Assembly: GCA_009889685.1 (NCBI GenBank) | Contig: WTZT01000019.1 | Span: forward strand, 1-9,078 | DNA: 9,078 bases | Reading direction: 5' to 3' | From: Candidatus Hikarchaeia archaeon HikBin4 | Lineage (GTDB): Archaea > Halobacteriota > Halobacteria > Halobacteriales > Hikarchaeaceae | Part shown: piece by piece, positions 1 to 6,076 of the stretch | Position numbering within the stretch: the first letter of the stretch is position 1 | How the letters are laid out: each line of letters begins with the position of its first letter | Program-made: the position numbers and the translations under genes | The notes under the pieces: model-generated | Seen by the model: only the letters and a program-made list of their open reading frames with translations | The model's database searches: none | What the model was told of the DNA's origin: nothing

Positions 1-1
1 C

Positions 2-643
2 GGGATTCAACAAGATAACCGAGGATGGGAGGGGGCACTAATAAAAAATCCTAATTGCTCTGTTATAACATTAGTACCCACATTAAAAGCTTTAGATATA
101 TTTGGGCTTGAAAGAATTCATGTTTCAACGCTCCAAGCTGTTTCTGGGGCAGGATACGAGGGTGTCAAATCGATGCAAATTTTAGACAATGTCATCCCAT
201 TTATTCAAAATGAAGAAGAAAAATTGGAAAGTGAGCCTCAAAAAATACTAGGAGGATTGGAAGGGGACAAAATTTCAATGCACGATATGAAAGTATCTGC
301 TTCGTGCAATCGTGTTGGGGTTACAGATGGGCATTTAGAAAATGTTTGGGCAAAAACGGAAGAAAATGTTACGGTGCAAAAGGCCAAAAGTGCATTTAAG
401 CAATTAAAGGGATTGGAACTTTCTTCTTCGCCTGAAGTGTTTATAGAAGTTTTTGAGGAAGAAAATAGACCCCAACCTAGATTGGATAGAAACAGAGGAG
501 GTGGGATGTCTATTTCAGTGGGAGGAATTAAAGAAACATTCGAAGGAATCCAATATAACTGTTTAGCTCACAATACCATTAGAGGTGCAGCAGGTACTAG
601 CATATTGAACGGTGAGCTTTTAATAGATAGTAAGTGGTTCTGA
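2..643 (+). CDS. asd: Aspartate-semialdehyde dehydrogenase, archaeal type (5' end missing)
   Basis: This enzyme reduces aspartyl phosphate to aspartate semialdehyde with NADPH, a cytosolic step shared by the lysine, threonine and methionine pathways. The frame is open from the left edge, so the NADP-binding N-terminus lies outside the window. About 213 residues remain. They contain the active-site cysteine in NPNCS (bases 47-61), the SGAGYEG stretch, the CNRVGVTDGHLENV segment that supplies substrate-binding Arg and the catalytic His, and the C-terminal CLAHNTIRGAAGTS block. These match the archaeal/fungal branch of the family. The related malonyl-CoA reductase of some Crenarchaeota shares this fold, but the biosynthetic enzyme is far more likely here. 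The gene ends at TGA and is convergent with the malic enzyme gene, 84 bases away. An internal ATG at 173 is not the start, because the active-site Cys lies upstream of it. Confidence 0.93.
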   Translation, partial: GIQQDNRGWEGALIKNPNCSVITLVPTLKALDIFGLERIHVSTLQAVSGAGYEGVKSMQILDNVIPFIQNEEEKLESEPQKILGGLEGDKISMHDMKVSASCNRVGVTDGHLENVWAKTEENVTVQKAKSAFKQLKGLELSSSPEVFIEVFEEENRPQPRLDRNRGGGMSISVGGIKETFEGIQYNCLAHNTIRGAAGTSILNGELLIDSKWF

Positions 644-649
644 GCAAGA

Positions 650-666
650 AAATCAATATTTGATTT
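650..666. repeat. Short AT-rich hairpin just after asd
   Basis: A perfect 7-base inverted repeat, AAATCAA / TTGATTT with a TAT loop, starts seven bases after the asd stop. A second near-palindrome, GGAATT-GA-AATTCC, lies at 680-693. No T-tract follows on the + strand, so a terminator role for asd is only possible. On the - strand the malic enzyme stop is followed at once by a T-rich run (TTATTTT, bases 727-721), which resembles a simple archaeal oligo-T terminator. Confidence 0.3.
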
Positions 667-727
667 AGAAATCAACAGAGGAATTGAAATTCCACTATCT
701 TCAAGAGCTATTACGTAGAGAAAATAA

Positions 728-2044
728 TTAAAGTGATTTGAGGGCCAAATCGTTTGCCAACTGAGATTTTTTGAGCCGGGTTTCAAGCGTTTTTCGGTAG
801 TTATCGAGATCAAGTGGATGTCGAGCCACCCCAGATGATATAGCAGCTTCGGCGACTTTGGGTGCAACTTCGAATAGAACACGGGGGTCAACGGGTTTTG
901 GTATGATATAATCAGGACCAAACTCTATTTTTTCACCACCATATGCTTTGATGACATCATCAATAACATCTTTCCGGGCAAGATCTGCCAAGGCTTGTGA
1001 TGCAGCTATCTTCATATCTTCATTTATGTCTTTTGCACGTACATCTAACGCTCCGCGGAAAATGAATGGGAAACCAAGAACATTATTAACCTGGTTTGGG
1101 AAATCGGAACGTCCAGTTGCCATTATCACGGTGTCATCTCTAACAGCTTTTGCTTCGTTGTAGCCTATTTCTGGATCGGGATTTGCCATTGCAAATATGA
1201 TAGGATCACTTGCCATTGACTGGACCATTTCTTCACTGACCAATCCTCCGACAGATAAACCCACAAAAACGTCTGAATCGGCCATGGCATCTGATAAATT
1301 TCCTTCTTCGTCACTCGCGAAAACCCGTTTGTATTCATTAATGTCTTTGCGACCTTTAGATAGAATTCCTTTAGAGTCGACCATAACAATATTTTCTTTT
1401 TTCGCCCCCAGAGATACGTAAAATTTGGCGGTTGCAATTGCACTTGCACCAGCCCCAGAGAATACAATTTTAAGATCAGAAATATTCTTAGAGATTATAT
1501 CTGTAGCATTGAGTAATGCGGCTCCAGAAATTATTGCGGTGCCATGTTGATCGTCGTGGAACACAGGAATATTTAATTCAGATCTTAATTGGCGTTCGAT
1601 CTCGAAGCATTCTGGTGCTTTTATATCTTCTAGGTTGATCCCTCCAAATGTTGGTTCAAGTGCTTTTACAGTAGAAACAACTTCTTCCACTGTGGACGAA
1701 GTTATCTCTATATCAAAAACATTTACATCGGCGAATCTTTTGAAAAGAACTCCTTTACCTTCCATAACAGGTTTTGATGCAGAAGGACCAATGTTACCTA
1801 GTCCAAGAACTGCGGTTCCATTTGATACAACTGCTACGAGGTTTCCTTTCCCAGTATAAACATAAGAATCTTCTTCATTATTATGAATTTTCATACAGGG
1901 TGCGGCCACACCGGGAGAATATGCTAAAGTAAGATCCCATTGTGTGTTGGCTGGTTTAGTAGTAAAGATAGCCAATTTTCCAGGCGGATCTATTTCATGA
2001 TATTTAAGTGCCGCTTCTTGCATAGATGTTTCTTCATTACTCAT
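728..2044 (-). CDS. NAD(P)-dependent malic enzyme, stand-alone form
   Basis: Oxidatively decarboxylates malate to pyruvate and CO2, linking the TCA cycle to pyruvate in the cytosol. With the ATG at 2044 the protein has 438 residues. The N-terminal malic domain shows the YSPGVAAPC block (residues 42-50, catalytic Tyr42), the catalytic lysine region EGKGVLFK (Lys97 likely) and the metal ligands in NLED (137-140) and FHDDQHGTA (162-170). The Rossmann domain has FSGAGASAIA (195-204) and VDSKG (222-226). The frame extends 15 codons further to a TTG at 2089, but I chose the ATG because family members begin only a few residues before the ALKYHEIDPPGK block; an internal ATG at 2023 is also possible. 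It lacks the C-terminal phosphotransacetylase-like domain found in the approximately 750-residue MaeB type, and the frame stops cleanly. NAD versus NADP preference cannot be decided by eye. Confidence 0.93.
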   Translation of the reverse strand: MSNEETSMQEAALKYHEIDPPGKLAIFTTKPANTQWDLTLAYSPGVAAPCMKIHNNEEDSYVYTGKGNLVAVVSNGTAVLGLGNIGPSASKPVMEGKGVLFKRFADVNVFDIEITSSTVEEVVSTVKALEPTFGGINLEDIKAPECFEIERQLRSELNIPVFHDDQHGTAIISGAALLNATDIISKNISDLKIVFSGAGASAIATAKFYVSLGAKKENIVMVDSKGILSKGRKDINEYKRVFASDEEGNLSDAMADSDVFVGLSVGGLVSEEMVQSMASDPIIFAMANPDPEIGYNEAKAVRDDTVIMATGRSDFPNQVNNVLGFPFIFRGALDVRAKDINEDMKIAASQALADLARKDVIDDVIKAYGGEKIEFGPDYIIPKPVDPRVLFEVAPKVAEAAISSGVARHPLDLDNYRKTLETRLKKSQLANDLALKSL

Positions 2045-2168
2045 AGCGTTAATGGGGGAAAGAGAAAGTAAAAAGGATTCTATATGCAAAAAAGAGGATT
2101 ATTGATACCAAAAGTGGGCAGAGATACTAAATTAAGTAGAAGTAAATAGATACAAGATAACAGAGATT
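2045..2168. promoter_or_regulatory. Divergent promoter region between malic enzyme and ctaA
   Basis: This 124-base gap must carry the promoters of both divergent genes. For the malic enzyme (- strand) there is a T-rich TTTTTA at 2074-2069, about 27 bases before the ATG, and a CATATAG at about 2087-2081 that would give a short leader. For ctaA (+ strand) candidate TATA elements are CTAAATTAA at 2127-2135 and TAAATA at 2143-2148. Neither start codon has a convincing Shine-Dalgarno site at normal spacing, which fits leaderless or nearly leaderless transcripts. The exact elements are uncertain. Confidence 0.45.
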
Positions 2169-2636
2169 ATGAAGTCACGTTTTATGAAAATAGTTATTGT
2201 TCTGACATTTGTCCTGTTGATGGTTGGGGTTTATACTAAAGAAGTGGGGGCAGATTTAACATGTGGCATGAAATGGCCAATGTGTGACGGTGCAGTGTAT
2301 GGATTATTCCCTGCAAATTTACCCAGTGCAATCGAATGGTCACATCGATTTTTAGCATTGATTGTAGGGATATTAATAATAGTTGCAATGTACAAGTCGT
2401 GGAAAGTTCATGGGAGTAAGTCTAGGATAACTAAAGCTATTTTATTAGCAGTTTTACTACTTCCAACTCAAGTGATACTAGGTGCCCTAACAGTGGTAAA
2501 ATCCGAGTTTTTTTCTAGGGGGGACAGAATCTTATTTGAACCATTGATTAGTGTGGCGCACAATTCAATGGGGGTACTGATATTAGTCTCATTGGTTGCT
2601 GCAATGTTATGGGAACGAGAAATAGAAGTTGAGTAA
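2169..2636 (+). CDS. ctaA: Half-size heme A synthase, CtaA/COX15 family
   Basis: A 155-residue membrane protein with four likely transmembrane helices (about 6-22, 60-78, 88-110, 124-147). CtaA/COX15 oxidises heme O to heme A for aa3-type terminal oxidases. Supporting motifs are the extracytoplasmic cysteine pair Cys32 and Cys39 within LTCGMKWPMCDG, followed by the ExxH motif EWSH (Glu56, His59; the same spacing as the Glu/His pair of the Bacillus enzyme), and His131 in the AHNSMG segment at the start of helix 4. Bacterial and many haloarchaeal relatives have eight helices and about 270-300 residues, so this is a half-size form like the one known from Aeropyrum pernix, presumably working as a dimer. 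The ATG at 2169 was chosen; one at 2184 would also leave the first helix nearly intact. It ends 17 bases from the convergent rfcL gene. It implies aerobic respiration. Confidence is good for the family, moderate for the exact reaction. Confidence 0.82.
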   Translation: MKSRFMKIVIVLTFVLLMVGVYTKEVGADLTCGMKWPMCDGAVYGLFPANLPSAIEWSHRFLALIVGILIIVAMYKSWKVHGSKSRITKAILLAVLLLPTQVILGALTVVKSEFFSRGDRILFEPLISVAHNSMGVLILVSLVAAMLWEREIEVE

Positions 2637-2653
2637 ACAAGGATAGAAAGAAT

Positions 2654-4051
2654 TTACAGAAAATTTGATAAATCTGATTGGGGAGAGGATTCGTCTGAAA
2701 AGGATCCTAACTCTTCAGCCGGAGGTGAGCTAGAGGATAAAAGTGAATCTGAAGAAGGACCTTCAATGTGAGTTTCTGCCTCTCTTAATGCGATTGCTTC
2801 TTCAAGTATGTCTTTAATTTTTTTAGTTGCTTTTCCAGATCCGGTTAGATAAGAAATTGTGTCAGGTTCTAGCTCATATGCAGCAGCGACATGAACTGTT
2901 AAAAGTCTGTTTTTGCAATTTTGAACCATAGTTTTTAACAAGGGTAATATTTCTATACGAGAAGTACCAATACTTGTACCGCTCATTTTGGATATTGATT
3001 TTGACACACTATCTCTGAGATCTCGAGAAGACCTAGATGCACCTAGTCTTTGCCAATATCTAGGAGGACCATAGCGAGTCCACCCACTTTTTGAGGAAGG
3101 ATTTCGGGATACTACGACTCCCGCAACCATCAGATCCCTAGCATATCGCCAATAAGAGTAATTCTGAGTTATCCGAGTTCTAGTGAGCCAAGTTTCAGCA
3201 CGAGATAGATGTTCATAGGCACGAGATAATTCAGAGCTATCGAAATCTTTAGGTACGTTTTCATCGATCCAAGATAAAAGATTGTCTGGTGTTTCGCTGA
3301 CATCGTAAGACGACAAAAGTGCCTCTCTAGGCCCCAGAGTTTTGAAGAGATTATTTAAGAACTCAAAAATATTTTCTTCCCGGTTGCGAGAGCCAGTTAC
3401 TATATTTTCACGAACTAAAGTCCCATCTATAGAAACTGTTGCTTGTAAGTCGTTTATTGCCCCACGTAGATCGCCACTATTTTTTTCTGCGATGAATTCT
3501 AGTGCCCCAGTTTCGGGGAGGATGGTTTCATTATTACATATGTCACGTAAAATGGGCAATATCGATCTTGAGGAGATATCATTAAATCGTATTGCTTCAC
3601 AAGCGTTTCGAAGTCCCCTACTCATGTTGTAATAATCGTTTGCGATTAGGACAATGGGCTGTGAAGATTCTTTAATTAGTTTTGTAAGTGCTGCAGATCC
3701 GCCCCGGTCATAGGTCCCATGTAGGTTATCTGCTTCGTCGAGTATCACAAGCTTTCGTCCAGAAGAGCCCCCGGAGATTGTACCAGTGTTAGCAGCGTTG
3801 CGTGCAATTCGATTTATGATTTTTGCAGTGCGTTGATCTGAAGCATTTAACTCTACCACATCCCACCCCATATCCGACGCAAGTGCATGTGCTGCAGAGG
3901 TCTTTCCAGTCCCAGGGTTTCCATGAAGGACAACTGCAGAAGATTGAGAATTCCAATTTGAAGCCCATTTCAAAAACGTGCTAATTGCTTTGTCGTTCCC
4001 ACGGACCGAATCTAGCGTTTTTGGACGGTATTTCTCGGTGAGACTTTCCAT
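2654..4051 (-). CDS. rfcL: Replication factor C large subunit (clamp loader)
   Basis: The large subunit of the archaeal clamp loader, which with small RFC subunits opens the PCNA ring and loads it at primer-template junctions using ATP. The 465-residue protein starts with the family's typical TEKYRP motif, which fixes the start. Walker A GNPGTGKT is at 44-51, Walker B LVILDEAD at 101-108, sensor 1 LIANDYYN at about 135-142 and sensor 2 SGDLRGAIN at 192-200. The collar domain follows, then a Ser- and Glu-rich linker from about residue 430. The last eight residues, QSDLSNFL, form a PCNA-interacting (PIP) box. No Shine-Dalgarno site precedes the ATG; the upstream bases are AT-rich (TATTATTTTTA), suggesting a leaderless transcript. 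The gene stands alone between two oppositely oriented genes. Confidence 0.96.
   Translation of the reverse strand: MESLTEKYRPKTLDSVRGNDKAISTFLKWASNWNSQSSAVVLHGNPGTGKTSAAHALASDMGWDVVELNASDQRTAKIINRIARNAANTGTISGGSSGRKLVILDEADNLHGTYDRGGSAALTKLIKESSQPIVLIANDYYNMSRGLRNACEAIRFNDISSRSILPILRDICNNETILPETGALEFIAEKNSGDLRGAINDLQATVSIDGTLVRENIVTGSRNREENIFEFLNNLFKTLGPREALLSSYDVSETPDNLLSWIDENVPKDFDSSELSRAYEHLSRAETWLTRTRITQNYSYWRYARDLMVAGVVVSRNPSSKSGWTRYGPPRYWQRLGASRSSRDLRDSVSKSISKMSGTSIGTSRIEILPLLKTMVQNCKNRLLTVHVAAAYELEPDTISYLTGSGKATKKIKDILEEAIALREAETHIEGPSSDSLLSSSSPPAEELGSFSDESSPQSDLSNFL
2657..2680 (-). other. PIP box at the C-terminus of RFC-L
   Basis: These codons encode the final residues QSDLSNFL, which match the PCNA-interacting consensus Q-x-x-hydrophobic-x-x-aromatic-aromatic/Leu. 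A C-terminal PIP box is known from archaeal RFC large subunits and tethers the loader to PCNA. The preceding 30 or so residues are Ser-, Pro- and Glu-rich and probably flexible. Confidence 0.85.
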
Positions 4052-4134
4052 TAAAAATAATATAGAGATGGGAGGATTTAGTGGTTGCGGAGAGAAAGCT
4101 AGGACATAAGATACTGTAGTATAAAGAGGCCTAT
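4052..4134. promoter_or_regulatory. Divergent promoter region between rfcL and the small membrane peptide gene
   Basis: For rfcL (- strand) a CTAAAT element at about 4081-4076 lies some 28 bases before the ATG and could serve as a TATA box for a leaderless message. For the small + strand gene, CATAAGAT at about 4105-4112 lies some 27 bases upstream of its ATG, and a second TATAAAG-like stretch occurs at about 4120-4126. Elements are assigned by eye only. Confidence 0.35.
4126..4129 (+). promoter_or_regulatory. Shine-Dalgarno site for the small membrane peptide gene
   Basis: GAGG sits five bases before the ATG at 4135, a normal archaeal spacing. It supports translation of an otherwise very short reading frame. 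Confidence 0.45.
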
Positions 4135-4248
4135 ATGTCAGTTAGAAAGAACGTATTGAAAGTAATGGGAGGAACGGTGATAGTATATATTGTGCTTTTA
4201 CTCATACTGGCGATAATTCTATTTGTAATTCCCACAATTTTGTTATGA
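4135..4248 (+). CDS. Small single-span membrane protein, 37 residues (unrecognised)
   Basis: I do not recognise a family. The frame runs ATG to TGA and encodes a positively charged N-terminus (MSVRKNVLK) followed by an almost unbroken hydrophobic segment from about residue 11 to 37, rich in Ile, Leu and Val with one Pro (Pro33). By the positive-inside rule the N-terminus would face the cytoplasm. A GAGG site five bases upstream and a TATA-like element near -27 support expression. It fills most of the gap between rfcL and pan, the only longer gap in the rfcL-pan stretch, and lies on the opposite strand to both neighbours, ending 44 bases from the pan stop. It could be a chance frame, since a 37-codon frame is short, but the gap it fills, the good amphipathic-free membrane segment and the ribosome site make a real gene more likely than not. 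Confidence 0.5.
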   Translation: MSVRKNVLKVMGGTVIVYIVLLLILAIILFVIPTILL

Positions 4249-4292
4249 GTAGAAATGGGGGTTAAGAAAGTAAAAGGGTGATGGAGGACTAA

Positions 4293-5507
4293 TTAGGCAA
4301 AAGTCTTTGAAATGTTATCTTCAGAGGCACTATTATCTTGAATCAGCAGATCGATGGCAGTGAAGAAATCATCCGAAGATATTTCAGTTCTTTCTTCGCG
4401 AATTGCAGTCATTCCAGCTTCGGTGCAAATTGCTCGAATATCAGCACCACTGCGACCGGGGGTAAGTTCAGATAAAAGTTTGAAGTCTATTATATCTGCA
4501 AGATTCATATTTTTAGTGTGGATTTCAAAGATCTTCTCTCTCGCCTCTTCTGTCGGAAAGGGGATTTCAATTATTCGATCGAATCTACCGGGGCGCAGGA
4601 TGGCTTCGTCGAGCATGTCGAAACGGTTAGTTGCAGCTATTAGACGTACGTTACCACGATCGTCGAATCCATCTAAGCTAGCTAGTAATTGCATCATGGT
4701 TCTTTGGACTTCAGCATCTCCCGAAGTCTTAGACTCTATACGGTGGGATGCAATTGCATCTACCTCATCGATGAAAATGATAGCAGGTTCATTTGCTAGA
4801 GCGAGTTGGAATATATCCCTCACCAAACGAGAGCCTTCTCCGATAAATTTGTGCACGAGTTCAGAACCAGCTAGCTTGATAAAAGATGCGTTTGTTTTGT
4901 TTGCAACCGCTTTGGCCAATAGTGTTTTCCCAGTCCCGGGAGGCCCATGTAGCAGAATACCTGCAGGAGGTTCAACGCCCACCATTTTGAAAATTTCAGG
5001 GTTCTCAAGTGGTATTTCAACAGCTTCTCGGATTTGTTGGATCTGTTTATCTAATCCTCCGATATCATCGTAAGTGATGGTGGGGCATTTGTCTAATTGC
5101 ATTGCCTGTGCACGGAGATCTGTTTCTCCATCCAATATATGAATAATAGAGAGGGCACTGTTGACTGCAACTCTAGACCCAGGTTCGATTTCGTCATGTA
5201 GTTCAGGACGTGAAACGGTGATGGCTTCTTGATTGTTTCCATGCTGCCTTATTATGATTCCTTCTTTAGAAATTTCTTGAACAGTGGCAATGAACAAAGG
5301 AGGTTGGCGTAATTGTTGATTCTCGTGATTCAAACGCTCTAATTTCTGTAGGAATTTGCTATTTTCAGCAGTGATATCTAGCAACTTGTCTTGTAACTCG
5401 CTGTTTTTATCTTGCGTTTCTTGCAATCGCTCAATGAGAGTCTCAAGTTGTTGTTCTAGTGGTAAATCATCTTTAGAAGAAGAATCTACACTATCGATGG
5501 CGTCCAT
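4293..5507 (-). CDS. pan: Proteasome-activating nucleotidase (PAN), AAA+ unfoldase
   Basis: A hexameric cytosolic ATPase that unfolds proteins and feeds them to the 20S proteasome; the archaeal counterpart of the eukaryotic Rpt ring. The 404-residue protein has an N-terminal coiled coil (about 16-67), the Pro-Pro pair at 69-70 where the family's coiled coil joins the OB domain, and an OB domain (about 71-130). The AAA+ module has Walker A GPPGTGKT (188-195), pore loop 1 with Phe221-Ile-Gly, Walker B IIFIDEVD (243-250), sensor 1 Asn294 in AATN and the arginine-finger region RPGRFDR (305-311). The length is normal for the family. The last residues are KTFA, so the usual hydrophobic-Tyr-X (HbYX) tail is not present in canonical form. 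The start is the first ATG of the frame, with a TATA-like element near -27 and no Shine-Dalgarno site. It is divergent from the HTH-mre11-rad50 cluster. Confidence 0.95.
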   Translation of the reverse strand: MDAIDSVDSSSKDDLPLEQQLETLIERLQETQDKNSELQDKLLDITAENSKFLQKLERLNHENQQLRQPPLFIATVQEISKEGIIIRQHGNNQEAITVSRPELHDEIEPGSRVAVNSALSIIHILDGETDLRAQAMQLDKCPTITYDDIGGLDKQIQQIREAVEIPLENPEIFKMVGVEPPAGILLHGPPGTGKTLLAKAVANKTNASFIKLAGSELVHKFIGEGSRLVRDIFQLALANEPAIIFIDEVDAIASHRIESKTSGDAEVQRTMMQLLASLDGFDDRGNVRLIAATNRFDMLDEAILRPGRFDRIIEIPFPTEEAREKIFEIHTKNMNLADIIDFKLLSELTPGRSGADIRAICTEAGMTAIREERTEISSDDFFTAIDLLIQDNSASEDNISKTFA

Positions 5508-5522
5508 TATATTCAGGATTGG

Positions 5523-5561
5523 ATGCCATTACTTATGAGTTTTCGGATGAGAGAATGGCAT
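5523..5561 (-). promoter_or_regulatory. pan promoter with a bracketing inverted repeat (operator candidate)
   Basis: Two perfect 8-base arms, ATGCCATT (5523-5530) and AATGGCAT (5554-5561), face each other with 23 bases between them, so the arms are 31 bases apart, close to three helical turns. Read towards pan, the enclosed segment holds a purine-rich BRE-like CGAAA (5545-5541) and a TATA-like CATAAGT (about 5537-5531), some 27 bases before the ATG at 5507. The arms therefore sit on either side of the core promoter, where a bound dimer would block or modify transcription. The binding protein is unknown. Confidence 0.4.
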
Positions 5562-5714
5562 TATTTTCGAGAGATTGAGGCGATTTTATAGTAGATTGTC
5601 GGACGTTGGTCGTGCGCAAAAGAATGGGAAAGAAGTGTGGGTGGATTTAAAATTTGACCAGAAAAAAATGTGTAAATGGAAATGAAATTATGTTTTTAGG
5701 TAATAAACTTGTAT

Positions 5715-5728
5715 CGAAAATATTAATA
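5715..5728 (+). promoter_or_regulatory. BRE/TATA promoter of the HTH-mre11-rad50 cluster
   Basis: CGAAA (BRE, 5715-5719) is directly followed by ATATTAATA (TATA box, 5720-5728). The box centre lies about 27 bases before the ATG at 5751, so transcription would start at or next to the start codon, giving a leaderless message. A second TATA-like TTATATA lies at 5736-5742 but would place the start inside the gene. A GGAGAGG Shine-Dalgarno-like run (5743-5749) also precedes the ATG and would be outside a leaderless transcript, so which mode is used is open. Confidence 0.55.
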
Positions 5729-5750
5729 CCAGACATTATATAGGAGAGGT

Positions 5751-6011
5751 ATGATTGAACCGGGCTGGGGGGATCTGCAAGTAGTAGAGGTTGAAGTGAG
5801 TAGCAAAAAGATGCTTCCACCTAGTGCGAAACTAGTATTGAAAGTTTTAGAATATAATGAAGAATTGACCCAAAAAGAACTAGTGGAAGAGACATTACTC
5901 CCATCGCGTACTGTGAGGTATGCCCTTTCAAGATTGGAAAGTTCTCATTTGATCAAGGTTAGGTTTTCTACAGTGGATGCTCGGAAGAGGATATACTCGG
6001 TAAGTATATAG
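5751..6011 (+). CDS. Small winged-helix (MarR-like) transcription regulator
   Basis: An 86-residue protein made almost entirely of one winged helix-turn-helix domain. From LPPSAKLVLKVLEY (about 22-35) the first helix leads into LTQKELVEETLLPSRTVRYALSRLE, the helix-turn-helix with its recognition helix at about 52-63, and then a beta wing ending in RKRIYSVSI. The PPSAKLV and SRTVRYAL motifs are like those of a small HTH protein I recall beside mre11 in haloarchaea. The N-terminal 20 residues have no recognisable motif; an ATG at 5811 could start a shorter form, but the upstream promoter and GGAG site favour 5751. No ligand-binding domain is present, so it probably acts as a simple dimeric DNA-binding protein. 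Its position at the head of the mre11-rad50 cluster, 65 bases before mre11 and divergent from pan, makes both promoters possible targets; this is inference. Confidence 0.85.
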   Translation: MIEPGWGDLQVVEVEVSSKKMLPPSAKLVLKVLEYNEELTQKELVEETLLPSRTVRYALSRLESSHLIKVRFSTVDARKRIYSVSI

Positions 6012-6038
6012 AAAATTCTGCGGCTTTTAGAAAACTAA

Positions 6039-6052
6039 AGAAAACGATTTAG
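6039..6052 (+). promoter_or_regulatory. Possible internal promoter for mre11
   Basis: In the 65-base gap between the HTH gene and mre11, AGAAAA (6039-6044) followed by GATTTAG (6046-6052) resembles a weak BRE/TATA pair, centred about 28 bases before the mre11 ATG. mre11 has only a poor Shine-Dalgarno candidate (AGG, 6067-6069), so a separate leaderless transcript is possible alongside read-through from the HTH promoter. Confidence 0.25.
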
Positions 6053-6076
6053 GAATGAAGGATAGTAGGTACAGAT

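Noticed and set aside
568..921. A 117-codon open frame on - across the ends of asd and the malic enzyme
   Set aside because: It overlaps conserved C-terminal coding of both genes, and its product shows no family motif.
1124..1220. TTGCCATT copies inside the malic enzyme gene similar to the pan promoter arm
   Set aside because: They encode the conserved Met-Ala and Ala-Met-Ala-Asn codons and lack the paired spaced arm.
1165..1467. A 100-codon open frame on - inside the malic enzyme gene
   Set aside because: It is in another frame of the same strand as a well-conserved enzyme, and the product has no family features.
2122..2153. Direct repeat AGATAC at 2122 and 2148 before ctaA
   Set aside because: Six-base repeats in an AT-rich gap are expected by chance, and no further symmetry supports an operator.
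4354..5073. A 239-codon open frame on + inside pan
   Set aside because: It lies wholly antisense to the conserved AAA+ domain of pan, has no recognisable motif and follows from the codon usage of the real gene.
5535..5591. An 18-codon ATG frame on + upstream of pan
   Set aside because: It is too short, overlaps the pan core promoter and has no ribosome site.
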